Assembly: GCF_003651185.1 (NCBI RefSeq)
Contig: NZ_RCDC01000007.1
Location: 310,001 to 374,000, forward strand
Direction: 5' to 3'
DNA: 64,000 nt
Source of the DNA: Stenotrophomonas rhizophila
Lineage (GTDB): Bacteria; Pseudomonadota; Gammaproteobacteria; Xanthomonadales; Xanthomonadaceae
Shown here: positions 1-15,706 of the stretch, in pieces
How the letters are laid out: each line of letters begins with the position of its first letter
Numbering within the stretch: the stretch's first letter is position 1
Made by a program: the position numbers and the translations under genes
Notes under the pieces: model-generated
Database searches by the model: none
Seen by the model: only the letters and a program-made list of their open reading frames with translations
What the model was told of the DNA's origin: nothing

Positions 1-1094
1 CGCCCGTGGCGGGCCGCGTCGCGCGCGATCATCGGCGCCATGATCCGCTGCAGCGGACCCAGACATTGATAATTGACCAGTCCCAGTCCGATGACGAGGG
101 CCATCACCGGGGAGTACCAGCCCGGCTGAAGGTAGGTCAGGGCGAACACAGACATGCAGACCAGCATCGCAGTGAAGGTGCTGTAGTGGACGAACCTGCG
201 GATCGCTGCGCGCTCGCTTTCGTTCTCGGCATATGAGAGCAGATAACGGCCGCCCAGGTAGCTGCCCAGCACGCCGCCGACCATGCCGCCGATGATCGCG
301 CCCCAGGCGAGATCCGGTGGAAACACCTGTGTCTGGCTGGCCGCTGCCGTCAACGAGCCCATTGCCGCACCGCCGGAGACACTGGCACCGCCCAGGCCGA
401 GCTTCCCGGTGCCCAGCCCGGTGCCCAGCAGGATCGCAGCACTGGCCGTGCCCGGGGCGGCGACCAGCACCATCGATACGACGGTCGTGGCGAAGGCGGC
501 ACTCGGCGCGCTGCTGCGGGCGAAGTCGCTGAAGCGACGCAGCATCTCCTCACGGACGGTGGCACGTGCACGCGACAGGCGCTTGCGCACGGCGGCATCA
601 CTGAGCCCGAGCAGATCGGCGACCTGCTGCGAACTCTGACCTTCGCGGTAATAGAGCAGCAGGGTTTCGCGGCTGTCTTCCGGCAGCGCCGAGATGATGT
701 CTTCGGCGGCCAGTTCTTCCTCTACCCGTTGCAGATGATCCGGGGCACTGGGGCTGGGGTCGGCAGCCATGTTGATGGCGATCTCGGCGGCCTCGCCGGA
801 CAGCGGGCGGCCGCGGTTGGCGCGCAGCCAGTCACGGGCGAGATTGCGGGTGATCTGGCGCAACCAGGGCAGGAAGCTGGCATGGCTGTGCAACTGGTTG
901 AGTTGCTGCCAGGCCTTGATGAACGCTTCCTGCGCGATGTCCTCGCTGGCATGCACATCGCGGGTGATCGCCAGCGCGATCGCGGTGACCGTGTTCTGGC
1001 AGGCCAGCACGATGCGGCCATACGACTGCTGGCAGCCGCCTGCGGCAGCGGGCAGCTCGCGTTCGAGCGTGGTGGTCAGCGGATGCGTCGTCAC
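1..1094 (-). CDS. ECF-like RNA polymerase sigma factor with membrane C-terminus (partial)
   Basis: Reads leftward from a GTG at 1094, preceded by a strong GGGGGAGGA ribosome site, and runs off the left edge still open (about 364 residues visible). Residues about 25-95 look like sigma region 2 (SEDIAQEAFIKAW, then FLPWLRQITRNLARDWL). Residues about 125-185 look like region 4, with a helix-turn-helix (SSQQVADLLGLSDAAVRKRLSRARATVRE). After residue 190 the protein changes character: hydrophobic segments near 200-225, 262-282, 303-322 and 328-345 suggest an integral membrane domain. Such fusions are known among ECF groups and may link signal sensing to the sigma domain in one chain, but that role is inference. 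No anti-sigma gene is visible on this side. The C-terminus is missing, so its full length is unknown. Confidence 0.85.
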   Translation of the reverse strand, partial: MTTHPLTTTLERELPAAAGGCQQSYGRIVLACQNTVTAIALAITRDVHASEDIAQEAFIKAWQQLNQLHSHASFLPWLRQITRNLARDWLRANRGRPLSGEAAEIAINMAADPSPSAPDHLQRVEEELAAEDIISALPEDSRETLLLYYREGQSSQQVADLLGLSDAAVRKRLSRARATVREEMLRRFSDFARSSAPSAAFATTVVSMVLVAAPGTASAAILLGTGLGTGKLGLGGASVSGGAAMGSLTAAASQTQVFPPDLAWGAIIGGMVGGVLGSYLGGRYLLSYAENESERAAIRRFVHYSTFTAMLVCMSVFALTYLQPGWYSPVMALVIGLGLVNYQCLGPLQRIMAPMIARDAARHG

Positions 1095-1151
1095 GATGTC
1101 CTCCCCCGGGGATGGTCCCATCATGACGCGTGCCGGCCCCGGATGTGACCG

Positions 1152-1220
1152 GGTAGCCGGCCAGCGGCCGGCTCTGCAGGCTTCCAACCGCACGAGGAGC
1201 CGGCCAGCGGCCGGCACTAC
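1152..1220. repeat. SMAG/REP-type palindrome pair
   Basis: Two copies of the GC-rich palindrome AGCCGGCC-AGC-GGCCGGC lie 25 bases apart. Each has its GTAG head at the outer end (GTAG at 1152-1155, CTAC at 1217-1220), so they form an opposed dimer. It sits in the 130 bases between the sigma factor start and the end of the next gene. This matches the head-to-head REP arrangement known in Stenotrophomonas; the family name is from prior knowledge, the palindromes are seen directly. Confidence 0.85.
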
Positions 1221-1223
1221 CTG

Positions 1224-1733
1224 TTACTCGGTGGGCTGGATCCGGACCCGCACTTCCTCTTCTTCCGGCGGGGGGGCTGCCGGTGCGGTCGGCGACGCCG
1301 CCGGCTGCACGGTCGGGGTCGGCGCGGGCGCCGCGACCGGGGCGCTGCGGTGGCGCATGACCACCACCATCGCCACGGCAGCGATCACCAGCAGCAGGCC
1401 GATACGGATGCGCCAGGCCCAGTTGCGCGGCGCATCGTTCTGGGCGACCTCGTCGCGGAACGCGAACTGCGCGGTCGGGTGATCGCGGCGGGTGGTTTCG
1501 AGCAGGCGCGCATCGCGCAGGATCTCGCGGGCGCGGGGCTGGTCATCGGCATGCACCACCCACAGGGTCGGGTGGGTAGTGGCCTTTTCCTTGTCCAGAT
1601 AGCTGAACTGGCTGCCGCGTTTGCTGTGGTACGAGCGTCCGTTGGTGATGCGCACCTCGATGCCGGCGTCGCGCAGCAACTGGGCCACGCCTTCGACGGT
1701 TTCCACGCGCTGGCTGTTGAAGATCTGTCTCAT
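1224..1733 (-). CDS. Membrane-anchored 'pathogenicity-like' protein
   Basis: Protein of 169 residues starting MRQIFNSQRVETVEGVAQLL. Residues 1-80 look like the small alpha/beta domain of DUF2007-type 'putative signal transducing' proteins: a helix 'AQLLRDAGIEVRITNG' and the end 'LWVVHADDQPRAREILRDARL'. A single transmembrane helix follows at about residues 108-125 (GLLLVIAAVAMVVVM), then a Pro/Ala-rich tail ending in an acidic EEEE stretch. Proteins of this kind carry the label 'pathogenicity-like protein' in Xanthomonas and Stenotrophomonas, but no biochemical role is established. The ATG follows the tesB stop after one base, so the two are probably translated together. The longer open frame to 1769 would overlap tesB and is not preferred. 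Confidence 0.8.
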   Translation of the reverse strand: MRQIFNSQRVETVEGVAQLLRDAGIEVRITNGRSYHSKRGSQFSYLDKEKATTHPTLWVVHADDQPRAREILRDARLLETTRRDHPTAQFAFRDEVAQNDAPRNWAWRIRIGLLLVIAAVAMVVVMRHRSAPVAAPAPTPTVQPAASPTAPAAPPPEEEEVRVRIQPTE

Positions 1734-1734
1734 G

Positions 1735-2652
1735 TCAGTCCTTGGCCGGCACGGCGGCAGCCGCGGCACTGTCGTCGACCACGCGGATCAGGCCTTCCTG
1801 CGCCGTGCTGGCGACCAGGATGCCGTTGCGGGTGAAGAACTGGCCACGCGCCAGGCCACGCGAATCCTGCGCGCTGGGACTGTCCAGCGAGTACAGCAGC
1901 CAATCGTCGGCGCGGAACGGGCGGTGGAACCAGATCGCATGGTCCAGCGAGGCCATCTGCACATGCGGCTGGTAGTAGCTGATGCCGTGCGGGAAGGTCG
2001 CGGTGCCGAGCAGGTGGAAGTCCGAGGCGTAGGCGAGCAGCGCCTGATGCAGCTCCGGGGCATCGCCGACGGTCTCGTTCAGGCGCAGCCAGACCTGGTG
2101 GTACGGCGGGCGCTTGGGCGGGTTGAGTTCGTCACGCGGGTACACATGGCGGAACTCGAACGGGCCGCCCCGCGAGAGCCAGCGCTGCACCTTGATCGGC
2201 AGACGATCCAGGACCGCCTGCGGCAGCGGCTGGTTCGGTTCGATGTCTTCCGGCTGCGGCACTTCGGGCATCTTGTGCTGGTGCTCGGCACCGGTCTCGG
2301 CCTGCTGGAACGAAGCGGCGCAGAAGAAGATCACCTTGCCGTGCTGGATCGCGGTGACCCGGCGGACGGAGAAGCTGCCGCCATCGCGGGTGCGGTCCAC
2401 GTCATAGACGATGGGGTGGTCGATGTTGCCGGCACGCAGGAAGTAGGCGTGCAGCGAATGCACGTGACGGCCGTTCTCGACCGTCTTCTGGGCGGCCGAC
2501 AGCGCCTGGCCCAGCACCTGGCCGCCAAAAACATACTTGGTACCGATATCGCGGCTCTGGCCGCGGAACAGATTGTCTTCCAGGCGTTCGAGCGAGAGCA
2601 GGTCGATCAGCTCGGAAACGACGGGTTCGTGCGTGGCGGACAAAGGCGGCAA
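1735..2652 (-). CDS. tesB: Acyl-CoA thioesterase II
   Basis: Protein of 305 residues with the double-hotdog TesB fold. It hydrolyses medium- and long-chain acyl-CoA to free fatty acid and CoA in the cytosol. Visible family landmarks are FRGQSRDIGTKYVFGGQVLGQAL near the N-terminus, HSLHAYFLRAG, GGSFSVRRV, and the catalytic region LLAYASDFHLLGTA, which contains the conserved Asp, followed by SLDHAIWFHRPFRADDWLLY in the second hotdog. The length is normal for TesB. The gene is the first of a pair with the membrane-anchored protein downstream (one-base gap). A palindrome repeat pair separates it from the enoyl-CoA hydratase-family gene upstream. Confidence 0.95.
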   Translation of the reverse strand: MPPLSATHEPVVSELIDLLSLERLEDNLFRGQSRDIGTKYVFGGQVLGQALSAAQKTVENGRHVHSLHAYFLRAGNIDHPIVYDVDRTRDGGSFSVRRVTAIQHGKVIFFCAASFQQAETGAEHQHKMPEVPQPEDIEPNQPLPQAVLDRLPIKVQRWLSRGGPFEFRHVYPRDELNPPKRPPYHQVWLRLNETVGDAPELHQALLAYASDFHLLGTATFPHGISYYQPHVQMASLDHAIWFHRPFRADDWLLYSLDSPSAQDSRGLARGQFFTRNGILVASTAQEGLIRVVDDSAAAAAVPAKD

Positions 2653-2686
2653 CCTGGGTTGGACTGGCGCCGATTATACGGGCTCC

Positions 2687-2758
2687 GGTAGGGCCGGCTG
2701 CTGGCCCGCTCCTCGTCAGGTACAGGTGTAGGGAAGCCGGCCAGCGGCCGGCACTACC
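2687..2758. repeat. SMAG/REP-type palindrome pair
   Basis: An imperfect copy with its GTAG head at 2687-2690 and a GGGCC...GGCCC stem is followed by a clean copy ending in CTAC at 2755-2758 (stem AGCCGGCC-AGC-GGCCGGC). The heads point outward, as in the pair near 1.2 kb. It lies between tesB and the enoyl-CoA hydratase-family gene. Confidence 0.75.
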
Positions 2759-2790
2759 GGTGTGCGCGGGCGCGCTTCAACCGTGGTGGG

Positions 2791-3570
2791 TCATCCCTTT
2801 CCCAGCCGCGCGACCAGTCCCTGCAGCGCCTGCTGGGTGTCCGGGGCGTACCAGGCCTCGATGAAGCGATCCAGCTGGATCAGATCGGCGTGCAGGGCCT
2901 CGTGGAGATCGGCACGGGCGATCGCGCGGGTCAGCAGCATCGGCTGGCGCGGCAGCGTGAGCAGGCCCTGCAGCCAGGCCACGGCACGGGCAACCACCAG
3001 ATTGGCGTCGACCACCTCATCGACCAGCCCGATCTGCAGCGCACGCTCGGCCGGCACCATTTCGCCGCCGACCAGCAGGGTGGTGGCCCGGTGGTGGCCG
3101 ACCACGCGGCGCATCAGGCGCTGGATGCCTTCCGGCGCGACCAGCCCGACCTGCACTTCGTTCAGGCCGATCACCGTGGGATGGGCGGCGTCGGGGCTGC
3201 GGGCGATGATCCGATAGTCGCAGCACAACGCGAGCACGCAGCCGCCGGCCGGGGCGTGCCCGGTCATGGCGGCGACCACCGGCACGCGGCACTCGGCCAG
3301 GGTGCGCACGGCGCCGAAGAAGGCCTGCCAGCTGTCCAGCAGCTTGTGTTTGTCATCGCCGTGGCCGAGCAGGTGCGGCACGTCCATGCCGGCGCTGAAG
3401 ATGCGCTCGCTGCCGGACAGCACGATGCCGTGCACATCATCGGACATCGCCTGGTTGATCGCGTGGATCAGGTGCCGGCACAGCTCGGTGTCCAACGCAT
3501 TGACCGGTGGCCTGGCCAGCCGCAGTTCGCGGATGGGGCCGTGGTTGATCACCTCGATGAGCGTCGTCAT
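2791..3570 (-). CDS. Enoyl-CoA hydratase/isomerase family protein
   Basis: Protein of 259 residues starting MTTLIEVINHGPIRELRL, a crotonase fold. Typical features are visible: PPVNALDTEL near the N-terminus, the oxyanion-hole region FSAGMDVPHLLG, and the second conserved block VAAMTGHAPAGGCVLALCCDYRI, then GLNEVQVGLVAPEGI. The first catalytic Glu of true hydratases (in the GxxGGG..LA..CD block) is not obvious here, so it may be an isomerase or another crotonase-type enzyme. The substrate cannot be told from sequence. The ATG at 3570 is preferred over the upstream frame to 3615 because the shorter N-terminus matches the fold and leaves room for the divergent copper-chaperone gene 34 bases away. 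Confidence 0.88.
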   Translation of the reverse strand: MTTLIEVINHGPIRELRLARPPVNALDTELCRHLIHAINQAMSDDVHGIVLSGSERIFSAGMDVPHLLGHGDDKHKLLDSWQAFFGAVRTLAECRVPVVAAMTGHAPAGGCVLALCCDYRIIARSPDAAHPTVIGLNEVQVGLVAPEGIQRLMRRVVGHHRATTLLVGGEMVPAERALQIGLVDEVVDANLVVARAVAWLQGLLTLPRQPMLLTRAIARADLHEALHADLIQLDRFIEAWYAPDTQQALQGLVARLGKG

Positions 3571-3604
3571 GCTGCAGTCTCGTTGCGGACAGGGAACGAA
3601 GCCG

Positions 3605-4048
3605 ATGATAACCAAACCATTCGTGTGCGTATTGTTGGGATTGTGTGCGTTCGCAACATCCGCGTGGGCCGCAACGCCGGCCTGTGTGTCACTGCGCGAT
3701 GGGTGGGTGCGCCTGCCGCCCGGTGCGATGCCGATGGCGGCCGGCTACGGCCAGATCCACAACGACTGCCGCGAGGCGGTGGTGGTGGTCGCCGCCGGCA
3801 GCAAGGCGTTCGGCGATGTCTCGCTGCACGAAACCACGCTGGTCGACGGCGTCAGCCGCATGCGCGCGGTCGAACGCCTGCCGATCGCGGCGGGGGCGAC
3901 GGTCGTGCTGAAACCCGGTGGTCTGCACCTGATGTTGATGCAGCCGGAGGTGGCGCTGAAAGAGGGGGTGCAGCTGCCGTTGCGGCTGAGCCTGGAAGAT
4001 GGGCGCAAGGTGGATGGAACGTTGCAGGTGCGCAGCGCGGTGCCGTAA
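3605..4048 (+). CDS. Periplasmic copper chaperone, PCu(A)C family
   Basis: Protein of 147 residues with an N-terminal signal peptide (residues 1-22, FVCVLLGLCAFATSAWA, cleavage likely after AWA). The family copper-binding pattern H-x(n)-M-x(n)-H-x-M is present: His in VSLHETTL, Met in VSRMRAVE, then GLHLMLM. PCu(A)C proteins bind Cu(I) in the periplasm and deliver it to the CuA or CuB site of cytochrome oxidases. The second Cys pair (PACV, DCRE) is not part of that motif. It is divergent from the enoyl-CoA hydratase-family gene with only 34 bases between starts, so their promoters must overlap. No other copper gene is adjacent. Confidence 0.9.
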   Translation: MITKPFVCVLLGLCAFATSAWAATPACVSLRDGWVRLPPGAMPMAAGYGQIHNDCREAVVVVAAGSKAFGDVSLHETTLVDGVSRMRAVERLPIAAGATVVLKPGGLHLMLMQPEVALKEGVQLPLRLSLEDGRKVDGTLQVRSAVP

Positions 4049-4064
4049 AGATGCATGGGCCGTG

Positions 4065-4138
4065 GTAGTGCCGGCCGCTGGCCGGCACCCACGCAGTCCA
4101 TCGTTGCCATGAAACTGCCGGCCAGTGGCCGGCACCAC
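4065..4138. repeat. SMAG/REP-type palindrome pair
   Basis: Two copies in opposite orientation: GTAG head at 4065-4068 with a GCCGGCC-GCT-GGCCGGC stem, then a second stem (GCCGGCC-AGT-GGCCGGC) ending ACCAC at 4138. It fills the gap between two convergent genes and could act as a transcription end or mRNA stabiliser. Confidence 0.8.
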
Positions 4139-4164
4139 TTTTCAGTTCGGCTCGGCGGAACCTC

Positions 4165-4568
4165 TCAGCTTGACGCGGTCCGGATCGCCTCGGGCAACGG
4201 CGCGCTCTTGCCGGTCTGCGTGTCCATCCAGACCACCACCACGTTGCCATCCGAATACAGCGTGCTGTCGTTCTTCTCGTCCACGATGCGGTGGCCGATG
4301 GTCACGCTGCTGTTGCCGAGACGCTCGACGAACAGCTCCACCACGATGTCGTTGGGCCACACGATCGGCAGGCGGTAGTTGACGTTGGTCGCCGCCACTA
4401 CCGGTGCGATCCGGTCGGTCATCGAAACGCCCTCCACGCCCAGCATCCAGCGCACGCGCGCTTCTTCCAGGTAGGAGATGTACTTGGCGTTGTTCACGTG
4501 GCCCATGCTGTCCATGTCGCGCCAGCGGACGCTGATCGGCACGCGGGCGAGGATCTTGTGCTCGTTGC

Positions 4569-4572
<4 letters not shown>
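4165..4572 (-). CDS. Acyl-CoA thioesterase, YbgC/4-HBA hotdog family
   Basis: Protein of 135 residues, a single hotdog domain. The signature [24 protein letters not shown] contains the catalytic Asp and His-Val-Asn-Asn block of 4-hydroxybenzoyl-CoA/YbgC-type thioesterases. It should hydrolyse an acyl-CoA thioester in the cytosol, but the natural substrate is not deducible. Its ATG overlaps the uvrA stop in an ATGA junction, so it is probably the second gene of a uvrA operon. The pairing has no obvious functional logic and may only reflect shared transcription. Confidence 0.9.
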
Positions 4573-7544
<2,972 letters not shown>

Positions 7545-7743
7545 GGGGGATCCGTTGTGGGGCTTCGGCTCAGGGAGCCGGCAAGCGGGTGGGGCAATCG
7601 GAAACGGCAATCGGTCAGCCTACCGAGCTTGGGATTTGGGGGCAATCGCGGACTTTGCCACCCCCATGTCTCATTCCCTGAGACCCCACGAGCCGGTTTC
7701 CTGAACCGTATTCAGCCAAATCCGGGTCAGAGCAGGGGGTGGG

Positions 7744-7773
7744 TTGACCCGAAGTGGTTGAAGTCATTAAAAT
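7744..7773 (+). promoter_or_regulatory. Sigma-70 promoter for rplU-rpmA
   Basis: TTGACC (7744-7749) and TAAAAT (7768-7773) are separated by 18 bases, 67 bases upstream of the rplU ATG. This is the best promoter in the 295-base divergent gap between uvrA and rplU; the rest of that gap shows no coding sequence. Confidence 0.7.
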
Positions 7774-7839
7774 TCCGCTTCTGTCCGCCCTCGATGGCGG
7801 CAGTCCATAGACCACAATAACTACAGAGGAAGTCTGGTC

Positions 7840-8157
7840 ATGTACGCAGTACTGGTAACCGGCGGTAAGCAATACCGCGTGGCGCAGGGCGAAACGCTCC
7901 GCGTTGAAAAGCTCGAAGTCGAAGTCGGCAACGAGATCAAGTTCGACAACATCCTGATGCTGGGCGACAGCGATGGCATCAAGCTGGGCGACGCGCTGAG
8001 CGGCGCTTCGGTCACTGCCAAGGTCGTGTCCCAGGGTCGTGCCGACAAGGTCCGGATCATCAAGTTCCGTCGCCGTAAGCACCACATGAAGCGCCAGGGT
8101 CACCGTCAGTACTACACCGAAATCGAGATCACCGGCATTGCCGGTGGCAGCAAGTAA
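7840..8157 (+). CDS. rplU: 50S ribosomal protein L21
   Basis: Protein of 105 residues starting [25 protein letters not shown], the standard L21 N-terminus. It ends with the basic stretch [16 protein letters not shown], which contacts 23S rRNA in the large subunit. The length is typical. It is followed after 15 bases by rpmA, the near-universal pairing, with obgE beyond. AGAGGA precedes the ATG. Confidence 0.98.
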   Translation: MYAVLVTGGKQYRVAQGETLRVEKLEVEVGNEIKFDNILMLGDSDGIKLGDALSGASVTAKVVSQGRADKVRIIKFRRRKHHMKRQGHRQYYTEIEITGIAGGSK

Positions 8158-8172
8158 TAAGGAGAAGCAGTC

Positions 8173-9680
<1,508 letters not shown>

Positions 9681-9704
9681 GCGCACCCGCGCGCCCCTGA
9701 GAAA

Positions 9705-9725
9705 CCCGGCTGCGGCCGGGTTTTT
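9705..9725 (+). terminator. Intrinsic terminator after obgE
   Basis: CCCGGC-TGCG-GCCGGG followed by TTTTT, starting 24 bases past the obgE stop. Confidence 0.85.
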
Positions 9726-9778
9726 CTGTGGGGCCGTCGTCACCGCCGACCGGGCTGGCCGTCGCAGATCGCAGGCAA

Positions 9779-9806
9779 CAAAAAACCCGGCCGGGGCCGG
9801 GTTTTT
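9779..9806. terminator. Bidirectional terminator between obgE and rpsT
   Basis: The stem ACCCGGCC-GG-GGCCGGGT has an A-run on its left and a T-run on its right, so it reads as an intrinsic terminator on both strands. It probably ends rpsT on the minus strand. Confidence 0.8.
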
Positions 9807-9823
9807 CTCTGCGGCTGGATCGA

Positions 9824-9846
9824 AGCCACGCGGGGCGTGGCTCTAC
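9824..9846 (-). repeat. SMAG/REP-type palindrome, GTAGAGCC variant
   Basis: On the minus strand a GTAG head is followed by the stem AGCCACGC-CCC-GCGTGGCT. The core differs from the GCCGGCC copies elsewhere, so at least two sequence classes are present. It lies just 18 bases past the rpsT stop. Confidence 0.7.
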
Positions 9847-9864
9847 GACACCCGCAGCGCCGTA

Positions 9865-10134
9865 TCAGGCGGCCTTGATGGCCTTGATGCGCGCGGTCAG
9901 GCGGCTCTTATGGCGAGCAGCCTTGTTCTTGTGGATCAGACCACGCGAGCTGAAACGGTCGAGGATCGGCTGGGCAACAGCGAAGGCTGCCTCGGCGCCG
10001 GCGGCGTCATTGGCATCCAGAGCCTTGATCACCTTCTTGACAGCGGTGCGCAGCATCGAACGCTGAGCCGTATTGCGCGCGTTGCGCACGACGGTCTGCT
10101 TGGCGCGCTTCTTGGCGGACTTGATATTGGCCAC
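9865..10134 (-). CDS. rpsT: 30S ribosomal protein S20
   Basis: Protein of 89 residues, [21 protein letters not shown] at the start, rich in Lys, Arg and Ala and predicted all-helical, as S20 is. It binds 16S rRNA in the small subunit. The gene is transcribed alone, with its own promoter and terminator, and is divergent from murJ, a common arrangement. Confidence 0.98.
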   Translation of the reverse strand: MANIKSAKKRAKQTVVRNARNTAQRSMLRTAVKKVIKALDANDAAGAEAAFAVAQPILDRFSSRGLIHKNKAARHKSRLTARIKAIKAA

Positions 10135-10182
10135 AGTGGTGGTTTCCTGAAAAATCGGTGTAATGGGAACAGCAAGCTGGAA

Positions 10183-10211
10183 AGTATGATGGCTCGAAAA
10201 ATGTACGTCAA
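10183..10211 (-). promoter_or_regulatory. Sigma-70 promoter for rpsT
   Basis: On the minus strand TTGACG (10211-10206) and CATACT (10188-10183) are 17 bases apart, 49 bases upstream of the rpsT ATG. A second TTGACA-like hexamer lies just upstream. Confidence 0.75.
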
Positions 10212-10235
10212 GTCAATTGTCAAGAGGGAACACGG

Positions 10236-11855
10236 GTGAGTTCACCAAGGATGTTGCGGGGCCTGCTGTCTTTCAGCAGCATGACCATGATTTCGCGGGT
10301 GTTGGGGCTGGTTCGCGACCTGGTCATCACCACCACGTTCGGCACCAATGCGGTGACCGACGCCTTCTGGGTCGCCTTCCGGGTGCCCAATTTCCTGCGC
10401 CGGCTGTTCGCCGAGGGCTCGTTCGCCACCGCGTTCGTCCCGGTGTTCACGGAGGTGAAGGAAACCCGCTCGCATGCCGAACTGCGCGAACTGATGTCGC
10501 GGGTGGCCGGCACGCTGGGCGGGGTACTGCTGCTCGTCACCGCGCTGGCGTTGATCTTCGCGCCGCAGCTGGCGACCCTGTTCTCCAGCGGGGTGGATAC
10601 CGACCCGGCCAAGCACGGCCTGCTGGTGGACCTGTTCCGGCTGACCTTCCCGTTCCTGCTGTTCGTCTCGCTGACCGCGCTGGCCGGCGGAGCGCTCAAC
10701 AGTTTCCAGAAGTTCGCGATGCCGGCGCTGACCCCGGTGATCCTCAACCTGTGCATGATCGCCGGTGCGCTGTGGCTGGCCCCGCGGCTGGGTGGCACCC
10801 CGGAGAAGCAGATCCTGGCCCTGGGCTGGGCGGTGCTGGCCGCGGGCCTGCTGCAGCTGCTGTTCCAGCTGCCGTCGCTGAAGGGCATCAACCTGCTGAC
10901 CCTGCCGCGCTGGGGCTGGCAGCATCCCGGGGTGCGCAAGGTGCTGACCCTGATGGTGCCGACCCTGTTCGGTTCCTCGATCGCGCAGATCAACCTGCTG
11001 CTGGATACGGTGATCGCCGCCAAGCTGACCGATGGCTCGCAGTCCTGGCTGTCGCTGGCCGACCGCTTCCTGGAACTGCCGCTGGGCGTGTTCGGCGTGG
11101 CGCTGGGCACGGTGATCCTGCCGGCGCTGGCCCGCCACCATGTCAGTACCGACAAGGCCGGCTTCTCCAGTGCGCTGGATTGGGGTCTGCGCACGACGCT
11201 GTTGATCGCCATCCCCGCCATGCTGGGCCTGCTGCTGCTGGCCGAGCCGCTGATTGCCACCGTGTTCCAGTACGGCCGCTTCACCGCGTTCGATACCCGC
11301 ATGACCGCGCTGTCGGTGTATGGCCTGAGCTTCGCCCTGCCGGCCTTCGCGCTGCTCAAGGTGGTGCTGCCGGCCTTCTACGCCCGTCAGGACACCCGCA
11401 CCCCGGTCCGCGCCGGTGTGGTCGCGCTGGTGGCCAACATGGTCTTCAACGTCATCCTGCTGGCCGTGCTGTACCACGTGATGGTGCCGGAGGCGCTGAA
11501 AGCGCAGGGCGTCTGGGTCGCGTTGGGCAAGCAGCCTGGCCTGCATCTGGCGCTGGGTATCGCCAGTGCGCTGTCCAGTTATCTGAACCTTGGCCTGCTC
11601 TGGTACTGGCTGGGCAAGACCGATGTCTACCAGCCCAAGGCGGGCTGGGGCGGCTATGCGACCAAGCTGGGGCTGGCCTGCCTGGCCATGGTGGCGGTGC
11701 TGCTGGGCCTGCGCTACGGGATGGCGGACTTCACCGGCATGGACAAATGGCACCGGATCGGCAACCTCGCGCTGCTGGTCGGCGGCGGTGGCCTGACCTA
11801 TCTGGTGGCCCTGGTTGCCATGGGCTTCCGCCCGCGCCACCTGCGGGAGCATTGA
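10236..11855 (+). CDS. murJ: Lipid II flippase MurJ
   Basis: Protein of 539 residues of the MVF/MOP superfamily with about 14 hydrophobic segments. It flips lipid II across the inner membrane for peptidoglycan synthesis. The N-terminus (MLRGLLSFSSMTMISRVLGLVRDLV, then VTDAFWVAFRVPNFLRRLFAEGSFATAFVPV) is diagnostic. The start is GTG at 10236 with an AAGAGGG site upstream. It opens the murJ-ribF-ileS-lspA-ispH series, after the divergent rpsT. Confidence 0.97.
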   Translation: MSSPRMLRGLLSFSSMTMISRVLGLVRDLVITTTFGTNAVTDAFWVAFRVPNFLRRLFAEGSFATAFVPVFTEVKETRSHAELRELMSRVAGTLGGVLLLVTALALIFAPQLATLFSSGVDTDPAKHGLLVDLFRLTFPFLLFVSLTALAGGALNSFQKFAMPALTPVILNLCMIAGALWLAPRLGGTPEKQILALGWAVLAAGLLQLLFQLPSLKGINLLTLPRWGWQHPGVRKVLTLMVPTLFGSSIAQINLLLDTVIAAKLTDGSQSWLSLADRFLELPLGVFGVALGTVILPALARHHVSTDKAGFSSALDWGLRTTLLIAIPAMLGLLLLAEPLIATVFQYGRFTAFDTRMTALSVYGLSFALPAFALLKVVLPAFYARQDTRTPVRAGVVALVANMVFNVILLAVLYHVMVPEALKAQGVWVALGKQPGLHLALGIASALSSYLNLGLLWYWLGKTDVYQPKAGWGGYATKLGLACLAMVAVLLGLRYGMADFTGMDKWHRIGNLALLVGGGGLTYLVALVAMGFRPRHLREH

Positions 11856-11872
11856 TCCGGGGGCAGCCCGGC

Positions 11873-11878
11873 TATACT
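11873..11878 (+). promoter_or_regulatory. Possible -10 element upstream of ribF
   Basis: TATACT lies in the gap between murJ and ribF, 53 bases before the ribF start. No good -35 hexamer is seen 16-18 bases upstream, so this is tentative. Confidence 0.35.
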
Positions 11879-11930
11879 TCATGGCTATCTCTTGCAAAGC
11901 ATCGGCCCTGGTGGGCCGCATTCCACGTAG

Positions 11931-12874
11931 ATGAGCAGGCTGTTTAGAAACGTCGAAGGCGGGCAGTTGTTCCCGCACGGAAGCGTGGTCTGCATCGGCG
12001 CATTCGACGGCCTGCACCTGGGTCATCGTGCGTTGGTGCGCCACGCCGTTTCGCGCGCGCGCGCGCTGGGCGTGGCTGCCGTGGCGGTGGCTTTCGAGCC
12101 GCTGCCGCGCGAGTACTTCGCCCAGGGCGAGCCGCCGCCGCGATTGACCCTGGCCCGTGACAAGGTCGCCATGCTGCGCGAACTGGGCGTGGATGCGATC
12201 GGCCTGCTGCGCTTCGATGCGCGCATGGCCGCGATGCAGGCCGAGGCGTTCGTCGAGCAGCTGCTTGTGCACCGGCTGAGCGCGCGCGAGGTGTGGATCG
12301 GGCCGGAGTTCTGCTTCGGCAACCGCCGCAAGGGCGATCTGGCCCTGCTGCAGGCGATGGGCCGCGAGCGTGGCTTCAGTGCGGGGGAGATCGAGCCGGT
12401 CGACCTGCACGGCGAGCGCATTTCCAGCACCCGCATCCGCCAGCTGCTGCGCGCCGGTGATTTCCGTCATGCCGGCGATCTGCTGGGCAGGCCGTATACG
12501 ATTGGGGGCAGGGTAGTGCGCGGCCGCCAGTTGGGCCGTACGCTGGGGTTCCCGACCGCCAACCTGCGCTTTCCGAAGACGCCGGCGCTGTCGGGGATCT
12601 ACGCGACCTGGGTCCACGGTGTGTTCGACCAGCCGTGGCCCTCGGTCTCCAGCTTCGGTACGCGTCCCACCGTGGATGGCGTGGAGCCGCTGCTGGAAGC
12701 GCACCTGTTTGATTTCCAGGGCGACCTGTACGGCCGCCACATCGATGTCGAGTTCGTCGCCAAGCTGCGCGATGAAGAAAAGTTCCACGATCTGGCTGCG
12801 TTGACCGACCAGATGCACCGTGACGCCGAACAGGCCCGTCACATCCTTTCCGAACACAGATTGCGAGCCACTGC

Positions 12875-12878
<4 letters not shown>
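11931..12878 (+). CDS. ribF: Bifunctional riboflavin kinase/FAD synthetase
   Basis: Protein of 315 residues. The N-terminal nucleotidyltransferase domain (residues about 15-165) carries [10 protein letters not shown], the HxGH-type adenylylation motif, and [10 protein letters not shown] at its end. The C-terminal riboflavin kinase domain (about 185-305) begins [26 protein letters not shown], with the conserved GxPTAN. It converts riboflavin to FMN and then FAD. Its stop overlaps the ileS GTG start (GTGA). Confidence 0.97.
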
Positions 12879-15705
<2,827 letters not shown>

Positions 15706-15706
<1 letters not shown>

